A DNA stretch of 64,000 nt from Cristatella mucedo (Eukaryota > Bryozoa > Phylactolaemata > Cristatellidae). Made by a program: the position numbers and the translations under genes. Shown piece by piece: positions 1 through 11,327 of the stretch; the stretch's first letter is position 1, and each line of letters starts with the position of its first letter. The DNA is taken from assembly GCA_009760855.2 (NCBI GenBank), contig WPIO01000014.1, positions 7,098,501 to 7,162,500 on the forward strand, given 5' to 3'. The notes under the pieces were generated by a model that had not been told where the DNA came from, made no database searches, and saw only the letters and a list, made by a program, of their open reading frames with translations.

Positions 1-163
1 ATCCGCTAGATGGCCGGCGCGCTTCGCTAGTCGAGGCGTCGCTATCGGATTCGGTCGCGTCCGCGTCCGACAGCGGCGAGGCTTCGTGCGCCTCCGCGGT
101 CGCCGTCCGAGCTGCGCCGCTGTCGCGCACCGACGCCCAGGCGCGGAAGTCACAGAGCGCGTC
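1..163 (-). CDS. Possible edge exon, minus strand, unknown acidic Ser/Asp-rich protein
   Basis: Read on the minus strand from 163 to 1 there is an open frame DALCDFRAWASVRDSG... rising to an acidic run ESDSDASTSE, preceded by a possible acceptor ending CCGAACAG. The region is strongly GC- and CpG-rich, so an open frame by chance is quite possible; the frame stays open upstream into G-rich sequence. No family is recognised and the exon would continue beyond the window. Confidence 0.22.
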
Positions 164-374
164 CTGTTCGGGCGAGCCCCCCTCCCCCCCCAACAGTCCG
201 AGGTGCGACTCTGCCCACCCCCACCCGCCTGGACGGAGCGCTGCGCGCACTGACGTTCGCTACGCAGGACGATGCGCGCGCGATGCGGCAGCGTGACTGA
301 GGCGGAGCGGCCATGCCCGACGCGCTCCTTGACCGAGCGGAAGTTTCTTTTCGTCTCCCTCATGTTATGCAACG
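164..374. other. GC-rich stretch, no gene seen
   Basis: CpG-rich sequence continuing from the window edge with C-runs at 177-191; possibly part of a CpG-island-like region. Confidence 0.35.
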
Positions 375-478
375 CATCTCCGTCCGTAACTTCGCTAAGC
401 CACGAGTACTAAGGTTGTCGCGCTGGAGAGTTTCCTATGGCGCACTCTGAAAACCTTGGCGGATTTTGGTGAGCATGT
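375..478 (-). mobile_element. LINE-B 3' end fragment
   Basis: Diverged match to the 3' end of the LINE-B family on the minus strand: TCCGTCCGTAACTTCGCTAA and GGAGAGTTTCCTATGGCGCA correspond to the same blocks at 6525-6595. No coding part remains. Confidence 0.5.
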
Positions 479-480
479 AA

Positions 481-815
481 GCTGCCTGTCAGCCGCCGAC
501 GCTACACTCTCAGCGTTGCTGCCGTGCGCTCGCATCCGTGCGCACGATCGAGCCCACACGTTTAGCGTTCAGAGCTTCTTACATAATTGCCGTTATCCTA
601 AACTAGCTCTTCTTTCATAAGGTTAGTGGCATTCAAGCTGAAAGTGACTTGCGAGCGCTAATGCATTCTGCGGTACATATGTACAGTACATATACCTGTA
701 CCTGCACAGGTATGTGCATGCAGCTGTAAAGTGCAGCATGGAATTAATACAATTTAATAACTTTGATCTCCAGTGCTTTTAATTCTCACTTGCCGCAAGT
801 CAAGCCGTTGGCCAG
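481..815. other. Unrecognised spacer
   Basis: No gene seen. It holds a cluster of short palindromes around 673-728 (for example GTACATATGTAC and an imperfect ACATATACCTG / CAGGTATGT pair). Confidence 0.4.
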
Positions 816-945
816 CTTTGGCACAGGGCGAGCTGCTTACCTTTAGCAATCGACGTCTCGGGCTCGAGCCCTATGGTGTATGTAAAGCGCCTAGAAAGAG
901 AGTAAGACCTCGTGGGGCGCGATACAAATAAATTGCATGTAAGTC
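816..945 (+). mobile_element. SINE-A, diverged copy
   Basis: Contains the SINE-A box B-like core GGGCTCGAGCCC followed by the family tail (AAAGCGCCTAGAAAGAGAG...GGGGCGC then ATAAATTG). The tRNA-like head is diverged. Confidence 0.6.
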
Positions 946-1051
946 TACATATTTAAACTGGCGCGATGCTATGCAGTTTTCCCTAGCGTTCCAGACCGAG
1001 ACGACAATCGCCCCATACCTGCGGTCACTTTCTCCACTGCGCAAGCGCAAG

Positions 1052-1175
1052 TCTGTCGGCTACCGCGCGGGTACCGAAAGAGGCTTAGGCTTGGAGTTCG
1101 CTAGATAAATTCTCCTGCGTAACGCCCACGCCCACTACTAAGTCTTTGTGGCTTTGAGGAGTTGCAGGCTGAGAT
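1052..1175 (+). mobile_element. LINE-B 3' end fragment
   Basis: Matches the plus-strand LINE-B 3' end at 51263-51365: GTCTGTCGGCTACCG, then GGCTTAGGCTTGGAG, CTCCTGCGTAACGCCCAC and TCTTTGTGGCTTTGAGGAG. This is noncoding tail only. Confidence 0.6.
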
Positions 1176-1560
1176 GCATTAACTTACATTGCCGACGTCG
1201 AAGGCTCAGCATCCGTCGTCGCTGCACTCTCGGTGAGCTCTGAGCGCTTGATGGCGCACGACCTGCTCCTGCTGCAGCGCCGGCTCTCGCTGTACAGCGC
1301 AGAGCAATACGAGCGGCCGCTGGCTGCCGCCGCCGCCGCTCTGCGCAGGAAGTTGCGTCGCCGCCCGCCGGAGAATGTCGGGCGGACTTGCGAAGACGAC
1401 GCCTGTGACGATGCAACTGCGCCGCTTCGACGACTGGCGCCTTAAGATATCGGCGGCCCAGTTGCCCGTAAGCCTAGCTTCGTGTGGACTCAGATATCTG
1501 ACCCTCGTCGCCCAGGTAATTGAAGTCGCAAGTAGCTCGGCTATGACGCAAAACAGCATT
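1176..1560. other. GC-rich block with overlapping open frames, coding status unclear
   Basis: Open on the plus strand from about 1174 to 1445 (including SERLMAHDLLLLQRRLSLYSAEQYERP and an Ala run) and also open in two minus-strand frames. The simultaneous openness fits high GC content better than selection. I recognise no family and no convincing splice pair. Confidence 0.25.
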
Positions 1561-2084
1561 TTCTCTGCAGACGCCGTTTAGCTGCTGCCGACCTGAAAGA
1601 GGAGTGGCTGATTACCAGAGCGAGGCGCATCCTTCTGTGGACGATAGCTAGAAGGCTAGTCTACTGATGAATTCTCAGGGATTCTTGCCTAGGACGTGGA
1701 AGAGCTTGTTACTTATCGTAGCTTGCGTTGCTTTGGCGCGACCATTCCTCGCTCGATAAAACGCAGCCCTTGCGTCTCACTGCCTTTTGCAGCGCCCAAT
1801 ACTGATTCCTACTCGCTCTCCCTTTTTCTCGTGGGGTTGTCGGCGAACTGCGAATCGTCCATGATTTGTACTTAATTGACGCTGTGAAAGTGGACTCTGC
1901 GTGCCTTCCGGCTGGCTGGTAGGTAAAACAGTAGGACCCTAGTTTCTGCGACTATTTCCCACCTGCCATTTGCTGAGACTCCATGCAAACCTCTAAAGAG
2001 CTACGCCTTATACGGACGAGCGATTGTTTAATTGTTTTTGTTGCTCGCAACATCATAATTTTTTCTATAACTGGGTCAAACTGT
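1561..2084. other. Unrecognised spacer
   Basis: No gene, RNA or repeat family seen. Confidence 0.4.
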
Positions 2085-2185
2085 TGAGATGGCTTGAGTT
2101 CTAGCGCAGCGCCGCCCGAGCGGGAATGCGAAGTGCCTAGAAAGACACCGAGTTCTCCGAGGGCTCTATGCAAATAAATGCATCA
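2085..2185 (+). mobile_element. SINE-A/LINE-A tail fragment
   Basis: Carries the shared tail GAAGTGCCTAGAAAGAC...GAGTTCTCCGAGGGC...TCTATGCAAATAAATG. The head is not recognisable. Confidence 0.5.
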
Positions 2186-2550
2186 CCATCCTTATTATTA
2201 TATCAAGCGCTATACAAATTCGTAAAACGCTGGGGTACCTTATCGTAAAGGTAGGTTATGAATGCAGAGGTATCATTTGCGGTTGCTGAGTTTTAAGGAT
2301 TAGGAACGTGCTGTGTCTGAGCTTGTGGTCTTTGCTAGTCAGTCAGCTGTTCTCTGACGCCCGGTGCCTGGCAGCTGTTCTGTAGGCGCGAGTTAGGCAG
2401 CTGAGTCGTACTCTAAGCATCTAACTGTGAATTTTGCTCTAAGGCTGGCACCGTACGCCCGTGCGTGACCCTCCGCGACTGTCGAATAAACTCCTCTACT
2501 TACGCTATGGATGAGGAGTTTCTATATATACGAAGGTACGAGTGCTCTTT
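2186..2550. other. Unrecognised spacer
   Basis: No gene or known repeat seen. Confidence 0.4.
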
Positions 2551-2910
2551 ATTGCCGCCGCATTCCGTTGCCGTCTGCACACCGGCGTCTATCGGTGCAG
2601 CGCGTACGCGTCGTTAGCTGCGATCCAGGACCCACGCTTAGCCTGTATTTCTGAAGCGTCGGAACGCACTGCGGCGCCGTTACGAGCGCCGCAGTGCCGC
2701 CGAAGTCGCGTTTAGGACAAAAGCGTCCGCCCGTCGGTGTGCGACCGCGGCTGCCGCAGTGCGGTTTCGGAGCGCCTGCCATCGCACTCGCATCGCGGTT
2801 TTCGTGGAATCCCCTTGCGCTGCCGCAGCGGAGGCGCGTTCTAGCGTGACCGAACTCCTGCCCCTCCCCCGCCCGCCCGCCTCGGGCTGGGTCAGCATTG
2901 CGGGAGGAGC
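2551..2910. other. CpG-rich island with hairpin
   Basis: Very CpG-rich. It includes a perfect 11-bp inverted repeat CACTGCGGCGC (2667-2677) / GCGCCGCAGTG (2686-2696) with an 8-base loop. Open frames on the minus strand look like GC-driven chance frames. It could be a CpG-island promoter, but no adjacent gene is visible. Confidence 0.35.
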
Positions 2911-3213
2911 TGGCTAGCGCAATTATGTCGGAATCCCTCCAGCCGAGTCTTGCATTTTTATAGGTTGCACAACGAATCGGTCAACTAAAGAGAAAGAAAA
3001 CAAATTGAGACAGCTCTGCTCTGTTGCGATCATTGTAATGGCCAAGGCGCAGTAAGGACGGATACGTCGTCCATCAGGACGTATATTTAGCGAACCAACT
3101 CGCGCCAGGGCGCCCAAGTACACGCTATTTCCGTTGGACCAAAGCGGTGAACCTCCGCATACTCACCGTGCGTGCTAGCGCGTGTGCTCGCCAGCGCGCA
3201 CGTGTTCCTGTCG
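2911..3213. other. Unrecognised spacer
   Basis: No gene or repeat family recognised. Confidence 0.35.
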
Positions 3214-3290
3214 TATCTATCTATCTATCTATCTCTCTCTCTATGAATTATGAATTATTCTAGATTATTATCTATGAATTATATATATAT

Positions 3291-3324
<34 letters not shown>
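3214..3324. repeat. CTAT and TA microsatellites
   Basis: (CTAT)n at about 3216-3241 followed by TATA-rich sequence and a (TA)n run at 3296-3324 that abuts the 3' end of a SINE-A copy. Confidence 0.9.
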
Positions 3325-3328
<4 letters not shown>

Positions 3329-3457
3329 CATTTGCATAGCGCTCTAAGCGAACTTAATCACTATTCAGGCGCTTCACTTATGCCTCGGGGCTCGAGCCCG
3401 CGACCTCAGCCAGACCTTGGTCGGGGCGAGCACCTTAACCGCTGCACCAAACCAGCT
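3325..3457 (-). mobile_element. SINE-A (tRNA-derived), near full length
   Basis: On the minus strand the element starts GCCGAGCTGGTTTGGTGCAG (box A-like), continues to GGTCGCGGGCTCGAGCCCC (box B-like) about 35-40 bases later, then the tail GTGAAGCGCCTGAATAGTG, ATTAAGTTCGCTTAGAGCGC and TATGCAAATGAATTATATA. The head reads as a pol III promoter of tRNA type. The tail matches the LINE-A 3' end. Confidence 0.8.
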
Positions 3458-3479
3458 CGGCGAATATCTCGCGAGTAGC

Positions 3480-3672
3480 ATTTACTGTCAAAAAAATACT
3501 AGCTGATTTAACAGCCTCTTTTTGTATAGCGACATAAGAGCCTTTATGGCTATCGCCACCGCTTGCAGTGGCGACATGGGATCGCCCACATCAGGATTCG
3601 AACGCACGACCTCGATGCCGAGGTCGTGAAAAGCAACCACCTTACCCAGTGAGCCATTACGGCTCGCACGAG
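3480..3672 (-). mobile_element. SINE-B (tRNA-derived)
   Basis: The minus strand begins GAGCCGTAATGGCTCACTGG (box A-like) and reaches GTGCGTTCGAATCCTGATG (a near-perfect box B, GTTCGAATCC), then GGGCGATCCC, GCCACTGCAAGCGGTGGCGA (internal hairpin), and the tail AGAGGCTGTTAAATCAGCTA ending in a T-rich run. The same unit recurs at 21222-21402 and 49036-49216. Its tail differs from that of SINE-A. Confidence 0.82.
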
Positions 3673-6424
3673 AGTTACACGATGATTTTTAGGGCTTAAA
3701 AAATAAGCACAGCCTACACAGGCTGTCATCTTAGTAAACCGTATTCGTACAACGTCTGGCACATCTGGAAAGGTAGCTCAGCGAAGGCGATGCCAATCAC
3801 TGCAGAGTCCAATAGCCTTTGGTGCACCTGCAGACGCCGAGAGCCATTGCTTCCCTGGCTGGCTTTTGGAAGAGCGGATAGGATTTTATCTTGAAAGCGA
3901 GATGGCTTTTGGCCGCTGGCCGCTCACGCTAGCCGTGCAGGCGAGACTTGCGCAGGCTGGCTTCGTCGGCTTCGCCGCCGTCGCCACTGCCAATGCAGCG
4001 CTCGCGGCTGTCTCGCAGATCAGGCTACTGCTGATGACTCAAGCGAATCTTTGAGAGCTTCTGCTTAAGCGGTTGCTAGCTGCAAGCGTTCAGTCATCGT
4101 CTTCTTTGCCTAATCGCCGTTGCTGGACTTACCTCCCTCATCTTCTAGAGGACTTCCGTTCTTCCCGGAAAGATGTTTGCCAAGATGGCGCCAAGGCTGG
4201 CGCTAAAACGGTTTCGGTCAGCGCAATTTTAGCATCTGCAGAAAGAAAAGGTAGCTGCTCAGATCACATTCAGATACAATTCAGCAACGAGTTTCCAGAA
4301 GCAATGACGCCACTTCCATTCGCCTTCGTGAACCGGCTGCAGAGGGACGCCACAGTCAGATTTCTGACTTAATTTCTGCGGTACTGCTTTCAGCTGGTAG
4401 GGCGCCGCTGTTTCCTCCACGCCTGCCTCTCAGCAAGTTCGAGAACTCATTCTCGCTTCGCTTAGGCGAGCACAGTTTGATTTTAGGCATCTGAGCTTCC
4501 GTCCTACTTCTTGAGTGCTAATTGAGTTTAGCTTATGTTTCCAGGCGATGTAGGCCACGATTTTGTAGTCGCTGCTTTGGGGAAAGTATTTATATTAGGT
4601 GCATTTTCTATCCGACTGGGACTGCCAAGAACCATTTCACTGGAAAGCTAGCTATCGGGCTACAGCTGCACGGTTACTTTGTGACTTATTCGGGCAGCAA
4701 CGACCGCGTCACGGCCCGAAGACGTAGGAGTTTCTCCGCTTGAGTTATTTTATTTTCATTGGCTAATTGTGTATCACATGCATATAAAAAATGATACCGT
4801 CTGCGAGATCGCTTAACAAGGAACTGGAGTGGGTACGTGTCGTGGCTGCTTCAGCCTACAAACCTGCCCAGCCTCCAAACCAGCCTACAGCCTACTCCTC
4901 AGCGTACAGCCTACAAACTTCCCAGCTCTTGTCTTCCCCAGCTGCGAATTTATCTGCTACGATTGCTACTTCACTTTTCTTCAGTAATTTAAGTGGTCGA
5001 GTGTTAGTAATTAATTAATGCCATTTTGAGAGTTTATCTACGCGATAATTTAGTATTCGTGTATTTTGTTTTATATTTGTGTTTTTTCACTATTATTGCC
5101 TGCACCTACTGCTGCTTCGTATTTTGAAAACGTACTCCACTCTAGTTAGTCTCAAAACAACTGATCTAAGCGCCTGTTGTTTTGCTGCGAGAGTTTCGCG
5201 TATCCGCTGCTTCGTTTAAAGAGAAGCGTTGGAGAGATTTAGGAAGGGCATCGCTATAGGTTAGCTCAATGTTACTCAGCACTGATTGTACGCTGGCCGC
5301 ATGGTCACGCGTGCGAGCTTTCGTCTGCCGCCGCTTGCTTTCCAGTGGGTGCGTGAGCCTCTTGATGGTGAGAGATACCCACAGCCAAGCCAACGTGCCT
5401 AGCCGGTGACGTGGCACTCACAAGACTGCAGACGGCTGAGTAACGTAGCAGCTGCTCCAACCTTCGACCAAGGCCATGTCGTATGAGCCTGCCTCGTAGC
5501 TTTACCACCATTCACCTGGCGTGGTGTGGCTGATTGTGTAAGTGATAAAGCCTGTCACCTCCAGCTGGTTGTTCCTGAAGTACGCACGGCACAGACAATG
5601 CTTTACATGATGACATCGTTGTGCAAAGAGGAGACATAATAGGAAAAGGTAATGATGCTGGTAAGAATTCTTGGACGAAAATTTAAACAGCAATACAGCA
5701 TAGAGTGGCAAGGTTTTTAGTACATGACATTAAAATTTGCTGCTTATAGCCTTAAAATGCATAGCAAATGCAAGCCTTGTGTTGACGGCGTAGTTCAGCA
5801 ACCTGCAGTCGTTTGCTTTAATGCGCCCGCGTTGTTGGCAGGCATGGGTTCGTCGTTGAACGGAAATGTGGCCAGTGTCAGGACCGCCAAAATTTGCCAC
5901 CGAAGGAGAAGGTAAAGGAGGTCCGTTTGAGTAGGCCGCAAGGCAGGAGGTGACGAGAGCCTCCTCTGAGAGCCCAAGCGGAGGTCAAGTGTCACGTGTC
6001 AGCCTGTCCCGGTCTGTTGAAAATCGGGTGCTCCAAATTCAGCACACACCGGATGAGCAGATCCCTGCACGCACAATGGTAAGAGAAGCTGCATCACGCT
6101 GGGGATCTCATCTGTGTGGGGGTCTAGCGGTGTAGCTGCAGGCAGCAACACGCGATCGTCTTCTCACAGAAGCCTGCTCGAGTAGGCGTTCGACGCCAAG
6201 ACATAGACTAGTTGGATTTGCATCAGTAGCGAGTTCGAAGTATATCTACTAGGCGAGCACCCTGTCAACGTTGCTGCATTACATGACTCAGCTCTTCCTG
6301 AACCACGCCCTGTGATGTAAAAGCCTTCTGGTCAACTCGATTTCGCATGACTCATGGTATGCAAGAACGAATGCAAGGCACGAGCGAGCACCCATCGGCA
6401 ATTAATTTGTAAAACTAGAGGTCT
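3673..6424. other. Long stretch with no recognised gene
   Basis: Only short open frames, none with a recognisable family. Notable points: a YY1-like AAGATGGCGCC near 4190 in a small GC-rich patch (3870-4210), and no SINE or LINE copies that I can see. Confidence 0.4.
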
Positions 6425-6490
6425 TAGTAAAGACTCTCTCACTTCACGACCCCTGTCGTTCGTGGGTTCGAGTTCTGCAGCAGGTAATCC
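6425..6490 (+). mobile_element. SINE-B-like head fragment
   Basis: CTTCACGACCCCTGTC and GTGGGTTCGAGTTCTGC resemble the box B region of SINE-B in plus orientation, at the 3' end of a LINE-B copy on the opposite strand. Short and diverged. Confidence 0.35.
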
Positions 6491-6491
6491 G

Positions 6492-7525
6492 TATTCTATG
6501 TATATATGTCTACGGCAACTCCGTCCGTAACTCCACAAAGTCACAAGGGCTATGTGGGTACTATGCAGGAGAGTTTTGTATAGCCCACTCACAGCCTAAG
6601 CGACTTTCGGTACGCATTCGGCAGTCAACAGACTTCATCTCACGCAACAAAGAGAACGTGGGAAGCATAGCAAAGTTAGGAGAGCAGTTGAGGTAGTGAG
6701 TGGCATGGAAGTAGCAACTCTGAACCGCTGGAAAGGATGAGCCATAGTCGGCAGCAGGAGAGTAGTCGTCGTCACGTAAGAATTATGGAAGCGAGTTCCA
6801 CAGTCTAGGTTCTGCAGAGCTAAAGCTTCTGTCGCCAACGGTCTTTAAGCGGGGGAATGGAATAGCTAATTTATTGTCCATACAGGACCTGAGGGCACGA
6901 TGACACTGAAACTGGTGCAAGCGTTTAGGTACGGAGGAGACAAGCAGTGGCTTGCCTTGTGTGTCAGCGTAAGAACTTCGCTCTGTATCGGCTGATCAAC
7001 CGGCAGCAATCCTAACTCTTTTAGCAAAGGAGACACGTGGGCAAACCGCCGAGACTTGAAAACTAGCCTTGCTCCAAGTCGTAGATACTGATCGGACGCG
7101 ATGGTTAGCTGTAGAAGCAGTCTTCTGAATGAAGCTTATAAAATTTAGCTAGCTCTCAAAAACGACACTTAAATTTCTGGCTAATGGTGATGGTCGCACA
7201 TCATCACCTATTAGAAGACAAGAGCCTGCTAATCCAGCCAATCGATTAGGGTGTCCTATGGGCAACAGTTCAGTAGTATAGTCGTTTAGTTTCAAGCAAT
7301 TTTACGACATCCAGGATTGAATGTCGGCAAGGCAAGCCTTCAATTTATCAGTTGCTGCAGTAGATTCCGACAGTTTGAATAAAAAATATAGCTGAGTAGT
7401 GTCAACATAAAAGTGATATCCTGTTTCATGGGCCTTCATCACTTTTCCCAGAGGTTGAGTATGAATGAAGAACGAAGCAAGGGACCGTTGCCCACTGTAA
7501 GCGCTGGCTATAGCCATTAAGACAC
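6492..7525 (-). mobile_element. LINE-B (L2/CR1-like non-LTR), 5'-truncated and dead
   Basis: The minus strand encodes the end of a reverse transcriptase, HTQPLGKVMKAHETGYHF followed by YVDTTQLYF, where the family has YADDTQLY; the second catalytic Asp is lost. A thumb segment (DKLKACLADIQSWMS) and then a frameshifted C-terminal region with stops follow, and the 3' tail CTCCTGCATAGTACCCACAT. It is a typical 5'-truncated decayed insertion of the same family as 50385-51395. Confidence 0.75.
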
Positions 7526-9690
7526 GTTTTCCGCCATACAGATAAGGCTACAAAATGAGCTGAGACATTGTCTAGTTTCTTTCTGCAGCGAGAATTAGGA
7601 AAAATGTCAGCAATTTTTAATTATCTTTTATAATTAATAAATATATAATAATAATTAATAAATAATAATTACTAATAATTTTACTTTACCTTTAATTAAT
7701 ATGAGCTACAGACAATGTGTTTATATTGCTATAAATTAGCACAACTTGACTACCCTTTAATCCGGAAAGTTGACGGGACTCAAATAGTCTAAAAAATTAA
7801 AAACCAGAATGTCTGCGATAAGCAGATACAGGAAATCAATCATTAATTAAGATTTTAAAAACGTTTCCACTTTGTCCTGCATCGTAGTGGGATTCACCAT
7901 AGTAGCACTACCAGCTGCCCGTCGATAATGGACGGTGCACGTTGCACTTCAATCGAAACTAACCATGAGACGAGAAAATACTGCCTAAGCCTCAGAGATT
8001 TCGATGAGTTGGACGATGGCTATTTGCATACTTACAAGGCTCCTATGAGCGAAAAATACAATAGATTAGGCATCAACATTCATTTGTTGGAAGGACACGG
8101 GTAGCGTTGGCTAAGCGGTGAGAAGATCAGCACCGTGAGAGGAAAAAAAGGAAACCCGGGCTGTAGCCCCTACACCGTTAACCAAGTGGCCATCGAGCCA
8201 TCGCAGCGACATCTGGCACGAGCGTCATCTAATCGCAGGACTATCACTGCTGCAAAACGAATTAAACTAATTAAAATCGAGGAAGTATACATTGTCAATT
8301 ACTTAGTGATTTATACGCTAAAGGACAGGATCTTGTACAGCCACGAGAGAAACCCGGGTTAAAGTGTAATTAATCTTTGATAGTTTGAAAAAAGAATCGC
8401 AAATTATGCGTGATGTGTTAAGATCAACAGCTCGCTCATGTGTATGCAAAAAAACATGCCCGTGCTTGCGACTGAGTCTAAACAAAAGACGTATATTGCC
8501 GGCCAATCGGTGATTCTTTGAAATACGCGTGGGATGCATCGTTGGTGACGAGCAAATATTTTCTAAAATTTTTAAGACTAATTGCTGCAGCAAACAGACG
8601 AACCGCAAACCAAATGGGAGCACAGGTAACCTGCAGGTAACCTGCCGGCTACGCTTAGCGAAAAAAGTGCAGCAGTAAATATCAACATGTGGGCTGAGCT
8701 AATATTGGCATGCGGCTGAAGCTTTTACGAAATGCATACATCGCGCTCTCGAGTAAGACTTGCGTTTCGAAGAGCCGAATTAATCTCTATAAATAATAAT
8801 GCAAATAGCAAAACGCTTCTACAAACCCTGAGATCTATGCTTGCAAGATAGCATGTCAATCGGTTAGGTGAAGCATGCACGATTTCAGCACGCGAAAGCA
8901 CGCACAGAAAAGTCCACACGGACCCAGCACAGACTTTGGGCTGCAAGTATTTTGTACAACTATTTCGTGGTTAAGATGCTTGGCTCAAAGCGGTAACGTA
9001 GGCAGCTTAGCTAGCTTTTGCAGGTGCTCTTTTCCTTGGCTAGTTTGTCAGAGGCAGGCAGCATAGAGGCGACCTCATGTAGAAGGTAAATAGCGATTAA
9101 TGCTATTGCGATCGATGGTCGCACGCAGGCTTCGGCGGTTCGTCTCCTCAAATCTGCGTTATTCCTTCGGCACTGCACGAAAGATCTTTGGAGAACAAGA
9201 CGCTGGTTGACCTTAAAGTTCACGCGGCGATCCAGCGAAATGCCGTACGACCTCCAAAAGTACATGGCGTTGCAGCCGAGCACTGCTATCGTGCTGAGAA
9301 GGGGTCTCTATGAGGGTTTAAAAAAAAAGTGCAACGTAAGCTGCGCACTCAAGCGGCACTACGGTGCCAGAGGCCTCAAATAATTCGGAACGCTTCAGTA
9401 CGAGGCACATCGTGAACGGGAAAATCCGTTACTGTCTTATCTCCACCCAAGCGTTTCTACAAGCTTGAATTGGAGGGCGTTGATATTCACTCTTTCCAAA
9501 ATGAGAGAAAAACCACGAGTGTAAGGAGGCAAGCGAAGGAATACTTGTCTACAGCTGTGTTTCATAAGCTCTCATGTTTTAGTACTTGTATGCGATTCGC
9601 AGTGACCCCGAAGCAATCTCCTACAGATGGTGGTTTGTTTGATTGCTCTCTCAGCTGTGAATCCCAACTGCGTAGGAGGCAAGTGGTTAG
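7526..9690. other. No gene recognised; AT-rich patch
   Basis: Contains an A+T-rich AATAATTA patch at 7615-7700. A tRNA-like stretch at 8150-8215 on the minus strand (GATGGCTCGATGGCCACTTG) is too weak to call a SINE. Confidence 0.4.
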
Positions 9691-10335
9691 TGTCGCCAAT
9701 TCCGGACCTCAAGATCCCGGTTTATCGCCCACTCGATAGGTAAGCTTGCCCACACTCGTTTGCCCGGACGCACTCTTTGCATCGCGACGTCTTTATGCGG
9801 ACGGAAGGCTTCGGGAGGTACGTGGTGGCGTTTTGCAACATCGTAGAGGGCGCACTGTTTGCGCATGACGTGCACACCTCGAAAGCGAGAATGTCGCGTG
9901 CAAACAGTCCGAGCGGATGCTTTTTTGCGCATTTAGATGGCGAGGCAAGAATGGCCGCCGAAGAGCTAAGAGCGCCAGCTTATTTAATTAACAGCTAAGC
10001 ACACAGAATCGCGCGGGCGTTTGCGGCCTGCCACCTGCTGCCGCCCACGGCCGCACGGCCCGCTGTTGCCCTACCGCCCAGATACCGGCCGCATGCCACG
10101 CGACCCGCCGCTGAGAGGGGGCGTGCGTGAGTGCGTCGGTCGGCGCCCGAGGCGCTCGCCGCTCGCTCCGCCATTGTAGAGAGTGGCGCCCAAACAATAA
10201 TCGGAAAGCCGGTGAAGTACACGGCGTCGCCGCCAATCTGTCAGACCGGCCTTGGAATCTGCTCGGTGGGCGGGGACGAAGAGGTATGAGGGGGATAAAT
10301 CTCAACAATGAGTGCAGTGAAAAATAATTAAGCAA
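9691..10335. other. GC-rich region, no gene recognised
   Basis: Especially CpG-rich at 10010-10190. Open frames occur on both strands and are low-complexity (Ala/Arg-rich), as expected from base composition. Confidence 0.35.
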
Positions 10336-10339
10336 ATAT

Positions 10340-10475
10340 AGCTCATTTGCATAGAGCTCTGGAGGAGCTTAATCACCTTGCAGGCACGTCTGCAAATGAC
10401 GCAGGGCTCGATGTTTTTAAAGGTGGTCGTTAAAGGCAAGCACGTTAACCCTAGCCCAAGCTAGCTAGGCCGGCG
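10340..10475 (-). mobile_element. SINE-A, strongly diverged
   Basis: The tail (rc of CATTTGCATAGAGCTCTGGA) and the general order of SINE-A blocks survive; box B is decayed to AGGGCTCGATG. Confidence 0.5.
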
Positions 10476-10555
10476 AACGAGGTAAAGGCCTTCGCTGCGA
10501 TTATCACTCCAAAAGGTCTTTAGCCTCTCCAAGACCATCGTATTTTAAAATCTAT

Positions 10556-10700
10556 CATTATATAATTCATTTATATAGCGCCCCAAGAGAACTTAATCTC
10601 TATCCAGGCGCTTCACATATGCCTCGGGGCTCGAGCCCACGACCTCAGTCAGACCTTGGTAGGGGCGAGCACCTTAACCGCTAGACCAAACCAGCTCGGC
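10556..10700 (-). mobile_element. SINE-A, well preserved
   Basis: On the minus strand: CGCCGAGCTGGTTTGGTCTA at the head, GGGCTCGAGCCCCGAGGC at box B, then AGCGCCTGGATAG and the palindromic stem GAGATTAAGTTCTC before GGGGCGCTATATAAATG. The stem-loop is intact here. Confidence 0.82.
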
Positions 10701-11327
10701 GTTATAGCAACCTTTCACTTTAGCCATTGTTTAGCTCGCTTGTGATGAATTTTATGAGAGCTCGCAAAGCAGCATCACAAGTTCGCAGTCCTTAAAATTA
10801 TCATGGTAAACACGTAAGTAGCTGCTCCGTGATTAAATTCCTACGCTTATGTGTCAGCCTTTAAGAGAAATTGGTAGCCCTCCTCCGGAGAAAGCATTTT
10901 GGTGCATCTCTCTAAAAAGCTCCGTAGCCCCTCGAAACTTTTGAAACTTCACCAAATTGGAGAGAGCTCGAATTACGTGCTGGGTGCTCTTCTCCCAGAA
11001 GCCTAGTTAGACCGTCCTGTCTAAAAAGCGGTCAGTCAGCCCGTTTAAAAGTTTTGAGCCTGAAGTTTCACTCCAAGGGTGCGCCACTCGTCAGTCGAAC
11101 CTCTTGAGATCGGTCACAAAAGAATAACTTCAATTGAGCCTGTACAAGTATATCGTCTAGCTAAAGACAGCGACTGCCTCCGTTGAAAACCGAAGCAAAA
11201 TGCAGAAAACCAAAATGCTAAACACATTAACATCTTTTTAAAAGAAAACGTGAGCTTATTCAACAGCCTTGTAAATATTTCGTTAAAAGAGCATGACTTT
11301 CTTATCACCATTCCTTGCAGCGAGCAA
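10701..11327. other. Unrecognised spacer
   Basis: No gene or known repeat seen. Confidence 0.4.

Noticed and set aside
1138-1581. Overlapping 60-120-codon open frames in both strands
   Set aside because: Simultaneous open frames on both strands in CpG-rich DNA with no splice pattern or recognisable domain; kept only as a GC-rich block.
3325-3672. tRNA genes, suggested by box A/B-like sequence
   Set aside because: No complete cloverleaf with acceptor stem and anticodon; the same units recur with common tails, so they are tRNA-derived SINEs.
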